64,000 bases of DNA from Sitta carolinensis (Eukaryota; Chordata; Aves; Passeriformes; Sittidae). The stretch lies in contig CM063312.1 of NCBI GenBank assembly GCA_032173965.1, positions 1,000,555-1,064,554 of the forward strand. The letters run 5' to 3'. The notes under the pieces were generated by a model that saw only the letters and a program-made list of their open reading frames with translations, ran no database searches and was not told the origin of the DNA. Shown one piece after another: positions 19,234-32,395 of the stretch (positions are counted from its first letter, which is position 1; every line of letters begins with the position of its first letter). A program made the translations under genes and the position numbers.

Positions 19234-21974
19234 ATGGCTCCGCCCTGGCCCTGCCGGCCCCCGGTGCTGCTGCTGCTGCTGCTGCCAGGTGAGACTGGGG
19301 GGGACTGGGATAAACTGGGATGGATGGGATGGACTGGGATGGACTGGGATGGACTGGGATGGACTGGGATGGACTGGGATGGACTGGATGACTGGGATGG
19401 ACGGGGGGATGGGTTGGACTGGGAATGGACTGGGAGACTGGGATGGACTGGGGGACTGGGATGGACTGGGATGGACTGGATGACTGGGAGGATGGGATTA
19501 CTGGGAATGGACTGGATGGACAGGATGGACTGGGAATGGACTGGGGGACTGGGATGGATGGGAATGGACTGGGGGGACTGGATGACTGGGAATGGACTGG
19601 ATGGACTGGATGGACTGGGATGGACTGGGATGGACTGGGATGGATGGGAGCCTGGAGGCATGGGGGCACTGGGAGCACTGGAGCACTGGGAAGGGAGACT
19701 GGGGGGACCAGGAGCAACTGGGAGCACTGGGAACAGACTGGGATGAACTGGGATGGACTGGGAATGGATTGGGATGGACTGGGGGGCACTGGGAGCACTG
19801 GGATTGAGACTGGGATGGAGACTGGGGGAACTGGGAATGGACTGGGATAGACTGGGAATGGACTGGGATGGACTGGGATGGGGTCAGGGAGGGAGACTGG
19901 GCTGTGAACTGGGACAGGAACTGGGAGGGACGGAGATGGAGAGATAGGGAATTAGGGAGGGACTGGGATGGACTGGAATGAACTGGGATGGACTGGGAGG
20001 GACTGGGATGGACTGGAATGAACTGGGATAGGAACAGGGATGGGCATGGATGGGAACTGGGATGGACTGGGATGGACTGGGATGAACTGGAATAAACTGG
20101 GAGGGACTGGGAATAATAGGTATGGAATCTGGGAGGAACAGCGGTAACTGGGATGGACTGGGACAGGAACTGGGATGGACTGGGACTCACTGGTCCATAC
20201 TGGTCCATACTGGTCCATACTGGTCCATACTGGTCCATACTGGTCCCCTGACCCGACCCTCCCCCCCAGCAGCCATTGGGCGCTGCGCTGGCCCCGCCCC
20301 GGCCCCGCCCCGGCCCGCCCCCGGCCCGCCGGCCCGCTCACGGCCGGGGTCGATCCTGCAGGACCCTGGGTTCCTCGCCCAGCTGGGGCAGGGATCCACG
20401 GGATCCACCGGGAATCGCCGGATCCCACCGGGGTGACGGGATCCTATGGGAGCAGGATCGGGATCGACCGGGGGAGACCGGGATCCTCTGGAATCGGGGA
20501 TCCTCGGGGATGGACCGGGATCTACGGTGGGATCCTCTGGAAATTCGGGATCCTACGGGGGATCTGGAAATTCGGGATCCTACGGGGGATCCTCTGGAAA
20601 TTCGGGATCCTACGGGGGATCCTCTGGAAATTCGGGATCCTACGGGGATGGACCGGGATCCTACGGGGGATCCTCTGGAAATTCGGGATCCTATGGGGAT
20701 GGACCGGGATCCTACGGTGGCGGATCCAGCTCAGGGTCCTATGGATTGGGATCGGGGTCGGGGAAACCGGGATCGGGATCGGGGTCAGGCAGACCCGGAT
20801 CAGGATCTGGCAGACCTGGATCGGGATCGGGATCGGGCAGACCCGGATCGGGATCAGGATCGGGATCGGGCAGACCCGGATCGGGATCAGGATCGGGATC
20901 GGATCGGGCAGACCCGTATCGGGAACAGGCAGACCCGGATCGGGAACAGAATCCCAAGGGGAAGGCGGCTCCGGTCTCCCGGTCGGGGGGGGCGGATCCC
21001 CAGGGGAGGGTGGATCCCAAGGCGGGGGCGGATCCCAAGGGGGAGGCGGCTCCGGCCTCCCGGTCGGGGGGGATTCCTACGGGTCCAGCTCGGGATCCTA
21101 CGGGCATGGTCCGGGATCCTACGGGGGAGGATCGGGATCTCAGGGCAGACCGGGATCCTACGGGGGAGGATCGGGATCCTATGGAGGAGGATCAGGATCC
21201 TATGGAGGAGGATCAGGATCCCATGGGGGTGGATCGGGATCCTATGGGGGTGGATCGGGATCCTATGGGGGTGGATCGGGATCCTATGGGGGTGGATCAG
21301 GATCCCATGGGGGTGGATCGGGATCCTATGGAGGAGGGTCAGGATCCTATGGAGGAGGGTCAGGATCCTACGGGGGCGGATCAGGATCCTACGGGGGCGG
21401 ATCAGGATCCCAGGGCAGACCGGGATCCTATGGAGGAGGATCGGGCTCCTACGGGGGCGGTCCAGGATCCTACGGGGGTGGATCGGGATCCTATGGAGGA
21501 GGATCGGGCTCCTACGGGGGCGGTCCAGGATCCTCCGGGGGTGGATCGGGATCCTATGGAGGAGGGTCAGGATCCTATGGGGGCGGTCCAGGATCCTCCG
21601 GGGGCTCCTCGGGCGGATCCCGGCAGCGCCCCGGCTACAAGAACCCCGGGATCCCTTCGTGCCGGGGCTGCGGCACCCCGCCCGCCTCGGGGGGCACTTC
21701 CCCATCCGCCGGGGGCCGGGATCCACCCAGGGATCCACCCAGGGATCGGGCAGGGGTACGGCCTGGGATCCGGGCAGGGGTATGGACAGGGATCCGGGCA
21801 GGGATATGGGCAGGGATCCACTGGGGGATCCAGTCAGGGATCCGGTCAGGGGTATGGCCAGGGGTATGGGCAGGGATACGGCAGGGATCCAGTCAGGGAT
21901 CCAGTCAGGGATCCGGTCCGGGATCTGCCGGGGGTTCCAGCTCTGGGGACGGGTGCGGGGGGTGCCGGAAATAG
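19234..21974 (+). CDS. Secreted Gly/Ser/Tyr-rich protein, corneodesmosin-like
   Basis: Exon 1 (19234-19288) encodes a short signal peptide, MAPPWPCRPPVLLLLLLP, and ends at CCAG/GTGAGA. Exon 2 starts near 20270 (NAGNAG acceptor) and runs to TAG at 21972-21974; AATAAA follows at 22018. The body is SGSYGGG, SGNSGSYGG, GSGSGRPGSG and GYGQGSGQ repeats, followed by a Cys-containing tail with PSCRGCGTP and DGCGGCRK. The coding-like frame shifts about four times (near 20450, 20950, 21700 and 21890), so the full protein cannot be read without correction. The signal peptide in exon 1, one large Gly/Ser exon and an MHC class I neighbourhood match the corneodesmosin gene layout. Sequence similarity is only compositional, so loricrin-like or other cornified-envelope proteins remain possible. 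The expected role is extracellular or structural in epidermis. Confidence 0.5.
19289..20255 (+). repeat. ACTGGGATGG minisatellite filling intron 1
   Basis: It starts at the donor GTGAGACTGGG. Ten-base units GACTGGGATG run almost to the acceptor. Six TCCATACTGG units occur at 20190-20246, before CCCTGACCCGACCCTCCC and the acceptor. Confidence 0.93.
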
Positions 21975-22017
21975 GGGAGGGGTCCCGGGGGGGCCCAAAG
22001 GATCCCAAAGGATCCCA

Positions 22018-22023
22018 AATAAA
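22018..22023 (+). terminator. Poly(A) signal AATAAA
   Basis: AATAAA lies 44 bases after the stop of the Gly/Ser-rich gene, within GATCCCAAATAAAGGCTCGG. Confidence 0.8.
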
Positions 22024-22050
22024 GGCTCGGATCCGACCCTGGCCTCGTCA

Positions 22051-24620
<2,570 letters not shown>

Positions 24621-24647
24621 TTTTTTCCCCCCCCTCCCCCCCCAGCC

Positions 24648-24770
24648 ATGGCCGAACGTCGCCGCCCCTCCCCCCCTCCCCAGCCCGCCCCTCCCCCCCG
24701 GGGCTCCCGCTCGCCCGTGGCCGCCCCTGCCCGCCTGGCCCAGCGGCGACAGCGGCGACAGTCGCGATAG
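24648..24770 (+). CDS. Short basic proline-rich ORF, unrecognised
   Basis: A 40-codon ORF begins MAERRRPSPPPQPAPPPRGS two bases after a strong acceptor (24646) and ends LAQRRQRRQSR at TAG. Its presumed promoter and noncoding exon 1 are at 23841-23920. The stop falls in a (AGCGGCGAT)n repeat. In the +2 frame that repeat continues open as SGDSGDS, through KGAAPPPGSA to a stop near 24880, so a one-base indel would roughly double the protein. No domain, signal peptide or family is recognised. It may be a real small gene or the coding start of a poorly assembled one. Confidence 0.4.
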   Translation: MAERRRPSPPPQPAPPPRGSRSPVAAPARLAQRRQRRQSR

Positions 24771-24894
24771 CGGCGATAGTAGCGGCGATAGCGGCGATAG
24801 TAGCGGCGATAGCGGCGATAAGGGCGCGGCCCCGCCCCCCGGGAGCGCGGGGACAGCGGGGGGGAGGGGCGGCACCCAGTGACCCCCCCGGTGT

Positions 24895-25995
24895 GCCCAG
24901 GTGATCGATAAATGGCCCAGGTGATCGATAAACATAAATCACCGGGTGTGATCAATACAAATAAATCACCAGGTGTGATCAATAAATGGCCCGGGTGTGA
25001 TCAATAAACGAGCCAGGGTTGTGATCAATAAATGGCCCCAGGTGTGATCAATAAACGAGCCAGGTGTGATCAATAAATGGCCCCAGGTGTGATCAATAAA
25101 CGAGCCCAGGTGTGATCAATAAATGGCCCAGGTGTGATCAATAAATGGCCCAGGTGTGATCAATAAATGGCCCAGGTGTGATCAATAAATGGCCCAGGTG
25201 TGATCAATAAAGAGCCCAGGTGTGATCAATAAATGGCCCAGGTGTGATCAATAAATGGCCCAGGTGTGATCAATAAATGGCCCAGGTGTGATCAATAAAC
25301 GAGCCCAGGTGTGATCAATAAACGAGCCCAGGTGTGATCAATAAATGGCCCAGGTTGTGATCAATAAACGAGCCCAGGTGTGATCAATAAATGGCCCAGG
25401 TGTGATCAATAAATGGCCCGGGTGTGATCAATAAATGGCCCGGGTGTGATCAATAAATGGCCCAGGTGTGATCAATAAACGAGCCCAGGTGTGATCAATA
25501 AATGGCCCAGGTGTGATCAATAAATGGCCGGTTTGTTTGTGATCAATAAATGGCCCGGTGTTTGTGATCAATAAATGGCCGGGTTGTGATCATATAACGA
25601 GCCAGGGTGTGATCAATAAATGGCCCCAGGTGTGATCAATAAATGGCCGGTTGTGATCAATAATGGCCCAGGTGTGATCAATAAACGAGCCCAGGTTGTG
25701 ATCATAAACGAGCCAGGTGTGATCAATAATTGGCCCAGTGTGTGATCAATAAACGAGCCCAGTGTGATCAATAAATGGCCCAGGTGTGATCATAAAGAGC
25801 CAGGTTGTGATCAATAAATGGCCCAGTGTGATCAATAAACGAGCCAGGTGTTATGTGATCAATAAATGCCCAGTGTGATCAATAACGAGCCCAGTGTGAC
25901 AATAATGGCCAGGTGTGATCAATAAATGGCCAGGTGTGATCATATAAACGAGCCCAGTGTGATCAATTTAAATGGCCAGTGTTGTGATCAATAAA
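24895..25995 (+). repeat. 22-bp minisatellite carrying AATAAA
   Basis: About 50 copies of CAGGTGTGATCAATAAATGGCC (or the CGAGCC variant) with scattered one- to three-base losses. Each carries a canonical poly(A) hexamer within TGATCAATAAA and most carry CAGGTG. The array begins about 20 bases after the last open frame of the small upstream gene. Confidence 0.95.
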
Positions 25996-26755
25996 TGTCA
26001 GATTTATTGACGATTTATTGACGATTTAGTGTTGATTTATTGACAATTTATTAATGACTCATTGAGGATTTATTGACAATTTATTAACCATTTATTAATC
26101 ACTCATTGACATTTATTGACGATTTAGTGACAATTTATTAAGATTTATTGACGATTTATTGACAATTACTAACGATTTATTGAGGATTTATTGCGATTGT
26201 TAACGATTTATTAGTGATCATTGACAATTTATTGGCAATTTAGTGACAATTTATTACGATTTATTGACAATTTATTGACGATTTATTGACGATTTATTGT
26301 TGATTTATTGACAATTTATTAATGACTCATTGAGGATTTATTGACAATTTATTAACATTTATTATGACTCATTGACGATTTATTGATGATTTATTAGTGA
26401 CTCATGACATTTATTAACGATTTTTTAATGACTCATTGACAATTATTGGCGATTTAGTGACAATTTATTGACATTATTAACGATTTATTGACATTTACTA
26501 CGATTTATTGAGGATTTATTGACATTTATTAACGATTTATTAATGATTTTTAACGATCATTGACAATTATGAGCCTTTATTGGCAATTTATTAACGATTT
26601 ATTGAGGATTTATTGACGATTTATGACGATTTTTCTACAATTTTCACAGTTCGTTGCAATTTATTGTGATTTATTCATAATTTATTGATAATTGATTCAT
26701 AATTTATTGACAGTTTATTAACAATTCATTGCGATTTATTGATCAATCTGAGCAT
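25996..26755 (-). repeat. ACGATTTATTGACAATTTATT array (AATAAA on minus strand)
   Basis: Degenerate 10-11 base units GACGATTTATT and GACAATTTATT read AATAAATCGTC on the minus strand. About 50 hexamers therefore face the opposite way to the neighbouring 22-bp array. The switch is at GATCAATAAATGTCAGATTT. A CCATTTTTAACC array follows to 27050. Confidence 0.93.
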
Positions 26756-27055
26756 TTTTTACCTTTTTTTAACCTTTTTTAACCATTCCCCAACCACTTC
26801 CTGCTCATTTTTCACCCTTTATTTTATCATTTTCTGACCATTTTTTTACCATTTTTAACTCTTTTTTCCCCATTTTTTGACCATTTTTTAACCATTTCCC
26901 ACCATTCCCAACCACTTTCCGCTCATTTTTCACCTTTTTTTTTCTAACCATTTCCTCACCACTTTCGACCATTTTTAACCCTTCCCGACCATTTTTAACC
27001 TTTTCTTGACCATTTTTAACCATTTTTAACCATTTTTTCCCCATTTTATTCCCGC
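26756..27055. repeat. AACCATTTTTAACC array
   Basis: Units ACCATTTTTTAACC, CTCATTTTTCACC and ACCATTTCCC, 10-20 bases long, lie between the AATAAA arrays and the ZBTB12 CpG island. No gene was seen. Confidence 0.88.
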
Positions 27056-27074
27056 TAGGCCTCTCCCCCCCCCC

Positions 27075-27310
27075 CCCCCCCATTTCCGGTCTCCATGGCA
27101 ACACCCGCCGCGCCGCCGTCGCGCCGCCGTGACGTCACGCGGTCCGCCTGTATCCCGCCATGCCCCGCGGGCGCTGTGGGGCACGGGAGCGGGGGGGGGG
27201 GGGTGGTCCGCCTGTATCCCACAATGCCCCGCGCGCGCCCCCTCCCTCCCTCCCTCCGGCCGCGCTCGCTGCCCCAGGCCCGGCGCTGCCGCGGGCCCGG
27301 CTCCGGCGGT
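27075..27310 (+). promoter_or_regulatory. ZBTB12 CpG-island promoter: ETS, X-box, CRE and duplicated ZNF143-like sites
   Basis: In order there are ATTTCCGG (27082, ETS), GTCTCCATGGCAAC (27089-27102, RFX X-box), TGACGTCA (27130-27137, CRE), TATCCCGCCATGCCCCGCG (27151-27169) and TATCCCACAATGCCCCGCG (27215-27233). The last two fit the ZNF143/THAP11-type CCCAYAATGC core, exactly in the second copy, and belong to a direct repeat of about 64 bases. The likely noncoding exon 1 ends near GGCGGTAACGG (27311). Direction and start are inferred; bidirectional activity is plausible. Confidence 0.65.
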
Positions 27311-27539
27311 AACGGCGAGGGGCTCAGGGGCGGGGGGGGGGGGCGGGCAGCGTGGGGAGGGTCCGGGGTCGCGGGAGAGGCGGCGGGAAAGGTTGGAGGG
27401 GAGAGGGGGGGGGATTGGGGGAGGAGGGGGAGGCGGGGAGGAGGGGGGGATGGCGGTAATGGCGGGGGGGGGGGGGGTTGGCGCGCGCGGTGAGTCACAG
27501 CGGGCTGGGTGATTCCATCCCCCCCCCCAAGCAGGAGCA

Positions 27540-28575
27540 GCACGTGACTCCGGTATAGACCCCTCCCCCCTCCCAGGACCCCCAGTATCCCAGTGAGCCC
27601 ACAGTGATCCCAGTAATCCCAGTACCCCTCCCAGTGAGTCCTCGGTGCCCCCAGTAACTCCCAGTAACTCCCAGTGACCCCAGTGATCCCAGTAACTCCC
27701 AGTGAGTCTCGGTGCTCCAGTAACTCCAGTAACTCCCAGTGAGCCCCACAGTGATCCCAGTAACTCCAGTGACCCTCCCGTATCCCCAGTCCCTCTCATC
27801 CCATCATCATCCCAGTCATTCCAGTCCCTCCCAGTGCTCCCAGTCCCTCCCAGTCCTCCCAGTCTCTCCCAGTCCCTCCCAGTCTCTCCTAGTGCTCCGT
27901 AACCCCATTCCTAATCCCCTCCCAGTCCTTCCCAGTCCTTCCCAGTCCCCTCCCAGTGCCCATAACCCCCGTAACACCACTTCAACCCCTTCCCAGTCCC
28001 TCCCAATCCCCATAACCCCGCTCCCAATCCTTCCCAGTCCCTCCCATCCCCATAACCCCGCTCCCAATCCTTCCCAGTCCCTCCCAGTGCCCCATAACCC
28101 CATTCCCAGTGCCTCCCAGTCCTTCCCAGTCCCCTATAACCCCCATAACTCCACTCCCAGTCCCTCCCAGTGCCCCATAACTCCTCCCACTCCTCCCAGT
28201 CCCTCCCAGTCCCCCATAACCCCATAACTCCTCTCCCAGTCCCTCCAGTACCCCATAACCCCATAACCCCACTCCCAGTCCCTCCCAGTCCCCTATAACC
28301 CCTATAACCGCACTCCTCCCCCAGTCCCTCCCAGTCCCCCATAACCCCATAACCCCACTCCCAGTCCCTCCCAGTCCCAACCCCTATAACCGCACTCCCA
28401 GTCCCCCCAGTCCCTCCCAGTCCCCCATAACCTATAACCCCACTCATCCCTCCTAGTCCCTAAACCGCACTCCCAGTCCCCCCCAGTCCCTCCCAGTACC
28501 CCATAACCCCATAACCCCACTCCCAGTCCCTCCTAGTCCCCTATAACCCACTCCCAGTCTTCCCCAGTCCCTCCC
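27540..28575 (+). repeat. CTCCCAGTCCC minisatellite before ZBTB12 coding exon
   Basis: Units CCAGTCCCTCCCAGT and CCCCATAACCCCACTCCCAG run for about 1 kb up to the ATG exon, giving a C-rich acceptor-side array. CCCAGT is the complement of the ACTGGG word of other introns here. Confidence 0.93.
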
Positions 28576-28597
28576 AGTGCTCCCCCCCACCCCCGCC

Positions 28598-29811
28598 ATG
28601 TCCTCGTGCGCCGAGGTTCTCCGTTTCCAGCTGCCGGGCCACGAGGCGGCCGCCCTTCGCTCCATGACGCGCCTGCGGGCCGAGGAGCGCTTCTGCGACG
28701 TCACCATCGTGGCTCGCAGCCTGCGCTTCCGCGGCCACCGCGTCATCCTGGCCGCCTGCTCGCCCTTCCTGCGCGACCAGTTCCTGCTGAACCCGGCGGC
28801 CGAGCTGCGCGTCTCGCTGGCCCACAGCGCCCGCGTGCTGGCCGACCTGCTGCTCTCCTGCTACACGGGCGCGCTGGAGTTCGCCGGCCGCGACCTGGTC
28901 AACTACCTGACGGCGGCCAGCTACCTGCAGATGGAGCACGTGGTGGAGCGCTGCCGCGGCGCGCTGGCACGCTTCATCCAGGCGCCGCCGCCCGCGCCCG
29001 CGCCCGCCGCCAAGAACGAGGAGGACGAGGACGAGGAGGACGAGGAGGACGCGGCGCCCGACGTGTGCATCGTCAAGGTGGAGCCGGCGGCGGCGGCGGC
29101 GGCGGCGGCGCGGCGCCCAGGAGGAGAGGGCGGCGGTGGGCCGCAGGTGGGGAGCGGCGCGGCGAGCGCCGCGGAGGCGGCGGCCCAGAGCGCGGCCGCG
29201 GCGGCCGCTCAGCCCGAGGCGGCGGCGCCGCAGCTGGGGGTGGTCAAGGCGTGTTACAGCCTGGCCGAGGAGCCGAGGGCGAGGGCTTGGTGATTTTCCC
29301 CGGGCGGCGCGGCGGCGGCAGCGGCGGCGCGGAGGAGGCGGCTGAGCGCGGCGGGAGCCGTCGGCGCCTCGGCGGCCGGCGCGGCCGGCCCGGCCGTAGC
29401 CACGGCGTCGCCGTCGTCCTCGTCCTCCCGCTGCGGGAAGTGCGGGGAGGCTTTCCAGGGCGTGGAGAAGCTGGTGTTCCACATGCGGGCGCAGCACTTC
29501 GTGTTCATGTGCCCGCGCTGCGGCAAGCAGTTCAACCACAGCAGCAACCTGAACCGGCACATGAACGTGCACCGCGCGGCGTGAAATCGCACGGCTGCGG
29601 CGTGTGCGGCAAGAGCTTCACGCAGAAATCCACCCTGCACGACCACCTGAACCTGCACAGCGGCGCCCGGCCCTACCGCTGCTCCTACTGCGACGTGCGC
29701 TTCGCTCACAAGCCCGCCATCCGCCGCCACCTCAAGGAGCAGCACGGCAAGACCACGGCCCAGAACGTTCTGGAAGCCGGCGCCGCCGAGGGCGGGGTGC
29801 TGCTGCGCTGA
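28598..29811 (+). CDS. ZBTB12: Zinc finger and BTB domain protein 12
   Basis: This is a nuclear BTB/C2H2 transcription factor. Codons 1-130 form the BTB/POZ domain: [79 protein letters not shown] Pro/acidic linker follows with DVCIVKVEP and GVVKACYSL, both matching human ZBTB12. The C-terminus has C2H2 fingers [44 protein letters not shown] and [18 protein letters not shown], then KEQHGKTT. The domain order is that of ZBTB12. Two or three frame breaks occur: near 29270, upstream of 29430, and near 29578 (HMNVHR, then GVKSHGCG in another frame). Each is a one- or two-base slip in GC-rich sequence. The ATG at 28598 is chosen because the human protein starts at the same point before the BTB domain. 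The gene is single coding exon, as in mammals. Confidence 0.95.
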
Positions 29812-29899
29812 CCCGGCCGCCGGGGGAGGGCCCAGGGGGCTCCTCCCTGCTGGGCTGGGGAGGGGTGAGGGGGGGGAGCGCCCCCTCCCCTCTGTTTGC

Positions 29900-31330
29900 C
29901 CCCTGCGCTGGTGGGGGTCCTCTCCTGTGCGGGCGTGGTGGGGCGGGGGTGAGCTCAGAGGGACCCCCAGAGTTGGGGAGGGACCCCCAGAGTGAGCACT
30001 GGACCCCCCGTCCTGAGTGGCTGCTGGACATGGAGGGGTGACCCCCCCCCAGGATGGGGGCAACGACCCCAAAGTGACCCCCAGAGTGAGCACTGGACCC
30101 CCCGTCCTGAGTGGCTGCTGGACATGGAGGGGTGACCCCAAAGTGGGGGAGTGACCGAGTGACCCCCAGAGTTGGGGGGACCCAATGGCACTGAACCCTA
30201 TGCTGCTGACATGGGGGTGACCCCCAAAGTGGGGAGTGACCAAAGTGACCCCCAGAGTTGGGGGTGACCCAAGTGGGCATGAGCCCTGAACTCCTGAGTG
30301 GCTGCTGGACATGGAGGGGTGACCCCCCCCCCAGGATGGGGGCAACGACCCCAAAGTGACCCCCAGAGTGACCTCAAAACAGGGGGAGTGACCCCTGGAC
30401 ACAGAGGGGGGACCCCCAAAGTTTGGGGAGTGACCCCAGAATTGGGGAGTGACCCCTGGACATCAGAATCCCTGCTGGACACGGAGGGGGGACCCCCAAA
30501 GTTTGGGGAGTGACCTCAAAGTGACCCCCAAATTGAGGGGAGTGACCCCTGGACATCAGAATCCCTGCTGGACACAGAGGGGGGACCCCCAGGATGGTGA
30601 CAGCGAGCTCCAAGTGACCCCAAAGTGGGGGGGAGTGACCCCTGGACCCCTGAATCCCTGCTGGACACAGAGGGGGGACCCCCAAATTGAGGATGGTGAC
30701 CTTGAAGTGACCCCCAGAATGGTGGGAGTGACCCCTGGACCCCTGAGTGGCTGCTGGACACGGATGGGGGGACCCCCAGGATGGGGGCAACGAGCTCAGA
30801 GTGACCCCAAAGTGGGGGGGAGTGACCTCAAAGTGACCCCTGAAGTTGGGGGGAGTGACCCCCAAATGGGGAGTGACCCCCAAAGTGGGGAGTGACCCCT
30901 GGACCCCTCAAAGTGACCCCCAAAGTGGAAGGAGTGAGCTCAAAATGGTGGGCAGTGACCCCTGAGTGGCTGCAGGACACGGAGGGGTGACCCCCAAAAT
31001 GGGGGCAACGACCCCAAAGTGACCCCAAAGTGACCCCCGAAGTGGGGAGAAGGACCCCAAAGTGGGGGGACAACCCCTGGACACCCCAAATCCTTCCTGG
31101 GATGAAGCAGGGACACCCAAAATCCCGGGGAACGACCCCAAAATGATGGGGGACAATCTTCAGACACCTGAGGACCCCCCCAAACACCTGGGGGACCCCC
31201 CTGGACACCCAGGTGATAAATTTGGGGGTCCTGGGGCACCTGAGTGACAAATTTGGGGGTCCTGGGGCACCTGGAGGAGAAATTTGGGGGTCCTGGGTCA
31301 TCTGAGTGATAAATGTGGGGGTCCTGGGGT
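29900..31330 (+). repeat. Tandem repeats in ZBTB12 3' UTR
   Basis: Units of roughly 100-130 bases contain GTGACCCCCAAAGTGGGGAG, GGACCCCTGAGTGGCTGCTG and GACACAGAGGGGGGACCCCC. Internal CCCCCAAAGTTTGGGG palindromes could form hairpins. Reading frames on either strand are repeat-derived. Confidence 0.9.
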
Positions 31331-31458
31331 CCAAATTTGGGGGTCCTCATTTAAAATCCAGGTGTGAAAAAACCCTGGAATGGTAAAAAAAAAAAACCCC
31401 GATGAGCCCCCCCTCCCCAAAATGATGGAAATTTTGGAATTTCGGGAGGGGTGACCCC

Positions 31459-31464
31459 AAATAA
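31459..31464 (+). terminator. Candidate ZBTB12 poly(A) signal
   Basis: AATAAA occurs in CCCCAAATAAATTGGGGGG, about 1.65 kb after the stop. A second AATAAA in TTGTAATAAACGAG lies near 32036, only about 300 bases before the EHMT2 TATA box. Either could end the transcript. Confidence 0.5.
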
Positions 31465-31479
31465 ATTGGGGGGGGGGGT

Positions 31480-32150
31480 GTCCTGACACCCCCCAAAATC
31501 TTCCCTCCCCCCAGGGTGGGTTTGGGGGTCCCAGGACAAAGGTGAGAATGGGAACAGGAGGGACCCCCAGGACGATTGTGGGGACAAAGGGGGGGGTCCC
31601 CTGATTTTGGAGGGGTCCCCTGATTTTAGGGGGGGTCCCCTGATTTTAGGGGGGGTCGCCCCTGATTTGAGGGGGGGTTGGCCCCTCCCCCTCCCCCCCC
31701 GTAGTTTTTAGGGGACCCCCCCCCTTAGGTTGTAGTGATGGATGGGGGGGGTGGGGGATGGGAATTGAGGGGTGGGGGTCTCCGTAGCGCGTGGGGGAGG
31801 GGAAAGGTTTAGAGGGGGGGTGGGGGAGGGGCACCCAAATTTTGGGGTGTTTTTTTTTGTTTGGGGGGAGGGGCGGGAAGGGCGAGTAGGGGGTAGAGCG
31901 GAGGAAGCGGGGATCCTTTTGGGGAGGGGGTCCCAGGACACCTGAAACCCTTTTTTTGGGGGGTGGTGGGGGGGAAGGAGTTTGGGACCCCTCCCATCCC
32001 CCCCGCGCGTTTTTTTGGAGTGGTTTTTTTTTTGTAATAAACGAGTTTTGATAAAAACCGATTTGTGGGGGGTTATTTTATTTTACTTTTAATTTTTTTT
32101 TTTGAGGCGAAAACCGCGGGTTTGGGAGAATTTGGGGGGAGGGGTCGCGA
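31480..32150. other. ZBTB12-EHMT2 intergenic region
   Basis: C- and G-run-rich sequence has a TTTTAGGGGGGGTCCCCTGA repeat at 31600-31675. No exon was seen. Confidence 0.55.
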
Positions 32151-32179
32151 ACCCCCGGGACCCCCCCCCCAAAAAAAAC

Positions 32180-32395
32180 CGCGGTGGGCGTGGCTTAAAC
32201 ACGGAGAGGGCGGGGCTTGGTGGGATGGGCGTGGTTTCCCAATGGGCGGTGCTTGGTGGGATGGGCGTGGCCTGCTCAGTGGGCGGGGCCAAGGCGGGCG
32301 CACAAAGTGCGGCGCGTTGGGCGGAGTTTTGCCCATAAAAGGCGCGGCCACGCCCCCTCCCGCTCTGCGTGCTGACGTCACCGCGCTCGGCGGCG
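32180..32395 (+). promoter_or_regulatory. EHMT2: EHMT2 promoter: GC boxes, TATA-like box, CRE
   Basis: Repeated GGGCGTGG and GGGCGGGGC words occur at 32184-32290, a CCAAT-context TTTCCCAATGGGCGG near 32236, CATAAAAGG at 32334-32342 and TGACGTCA at 32373-32380. The ATG follows at 32396. The combination of TATA-like box and CRE so close to the ATG suggests a very short 5' UTR. Confidence 0.6.
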
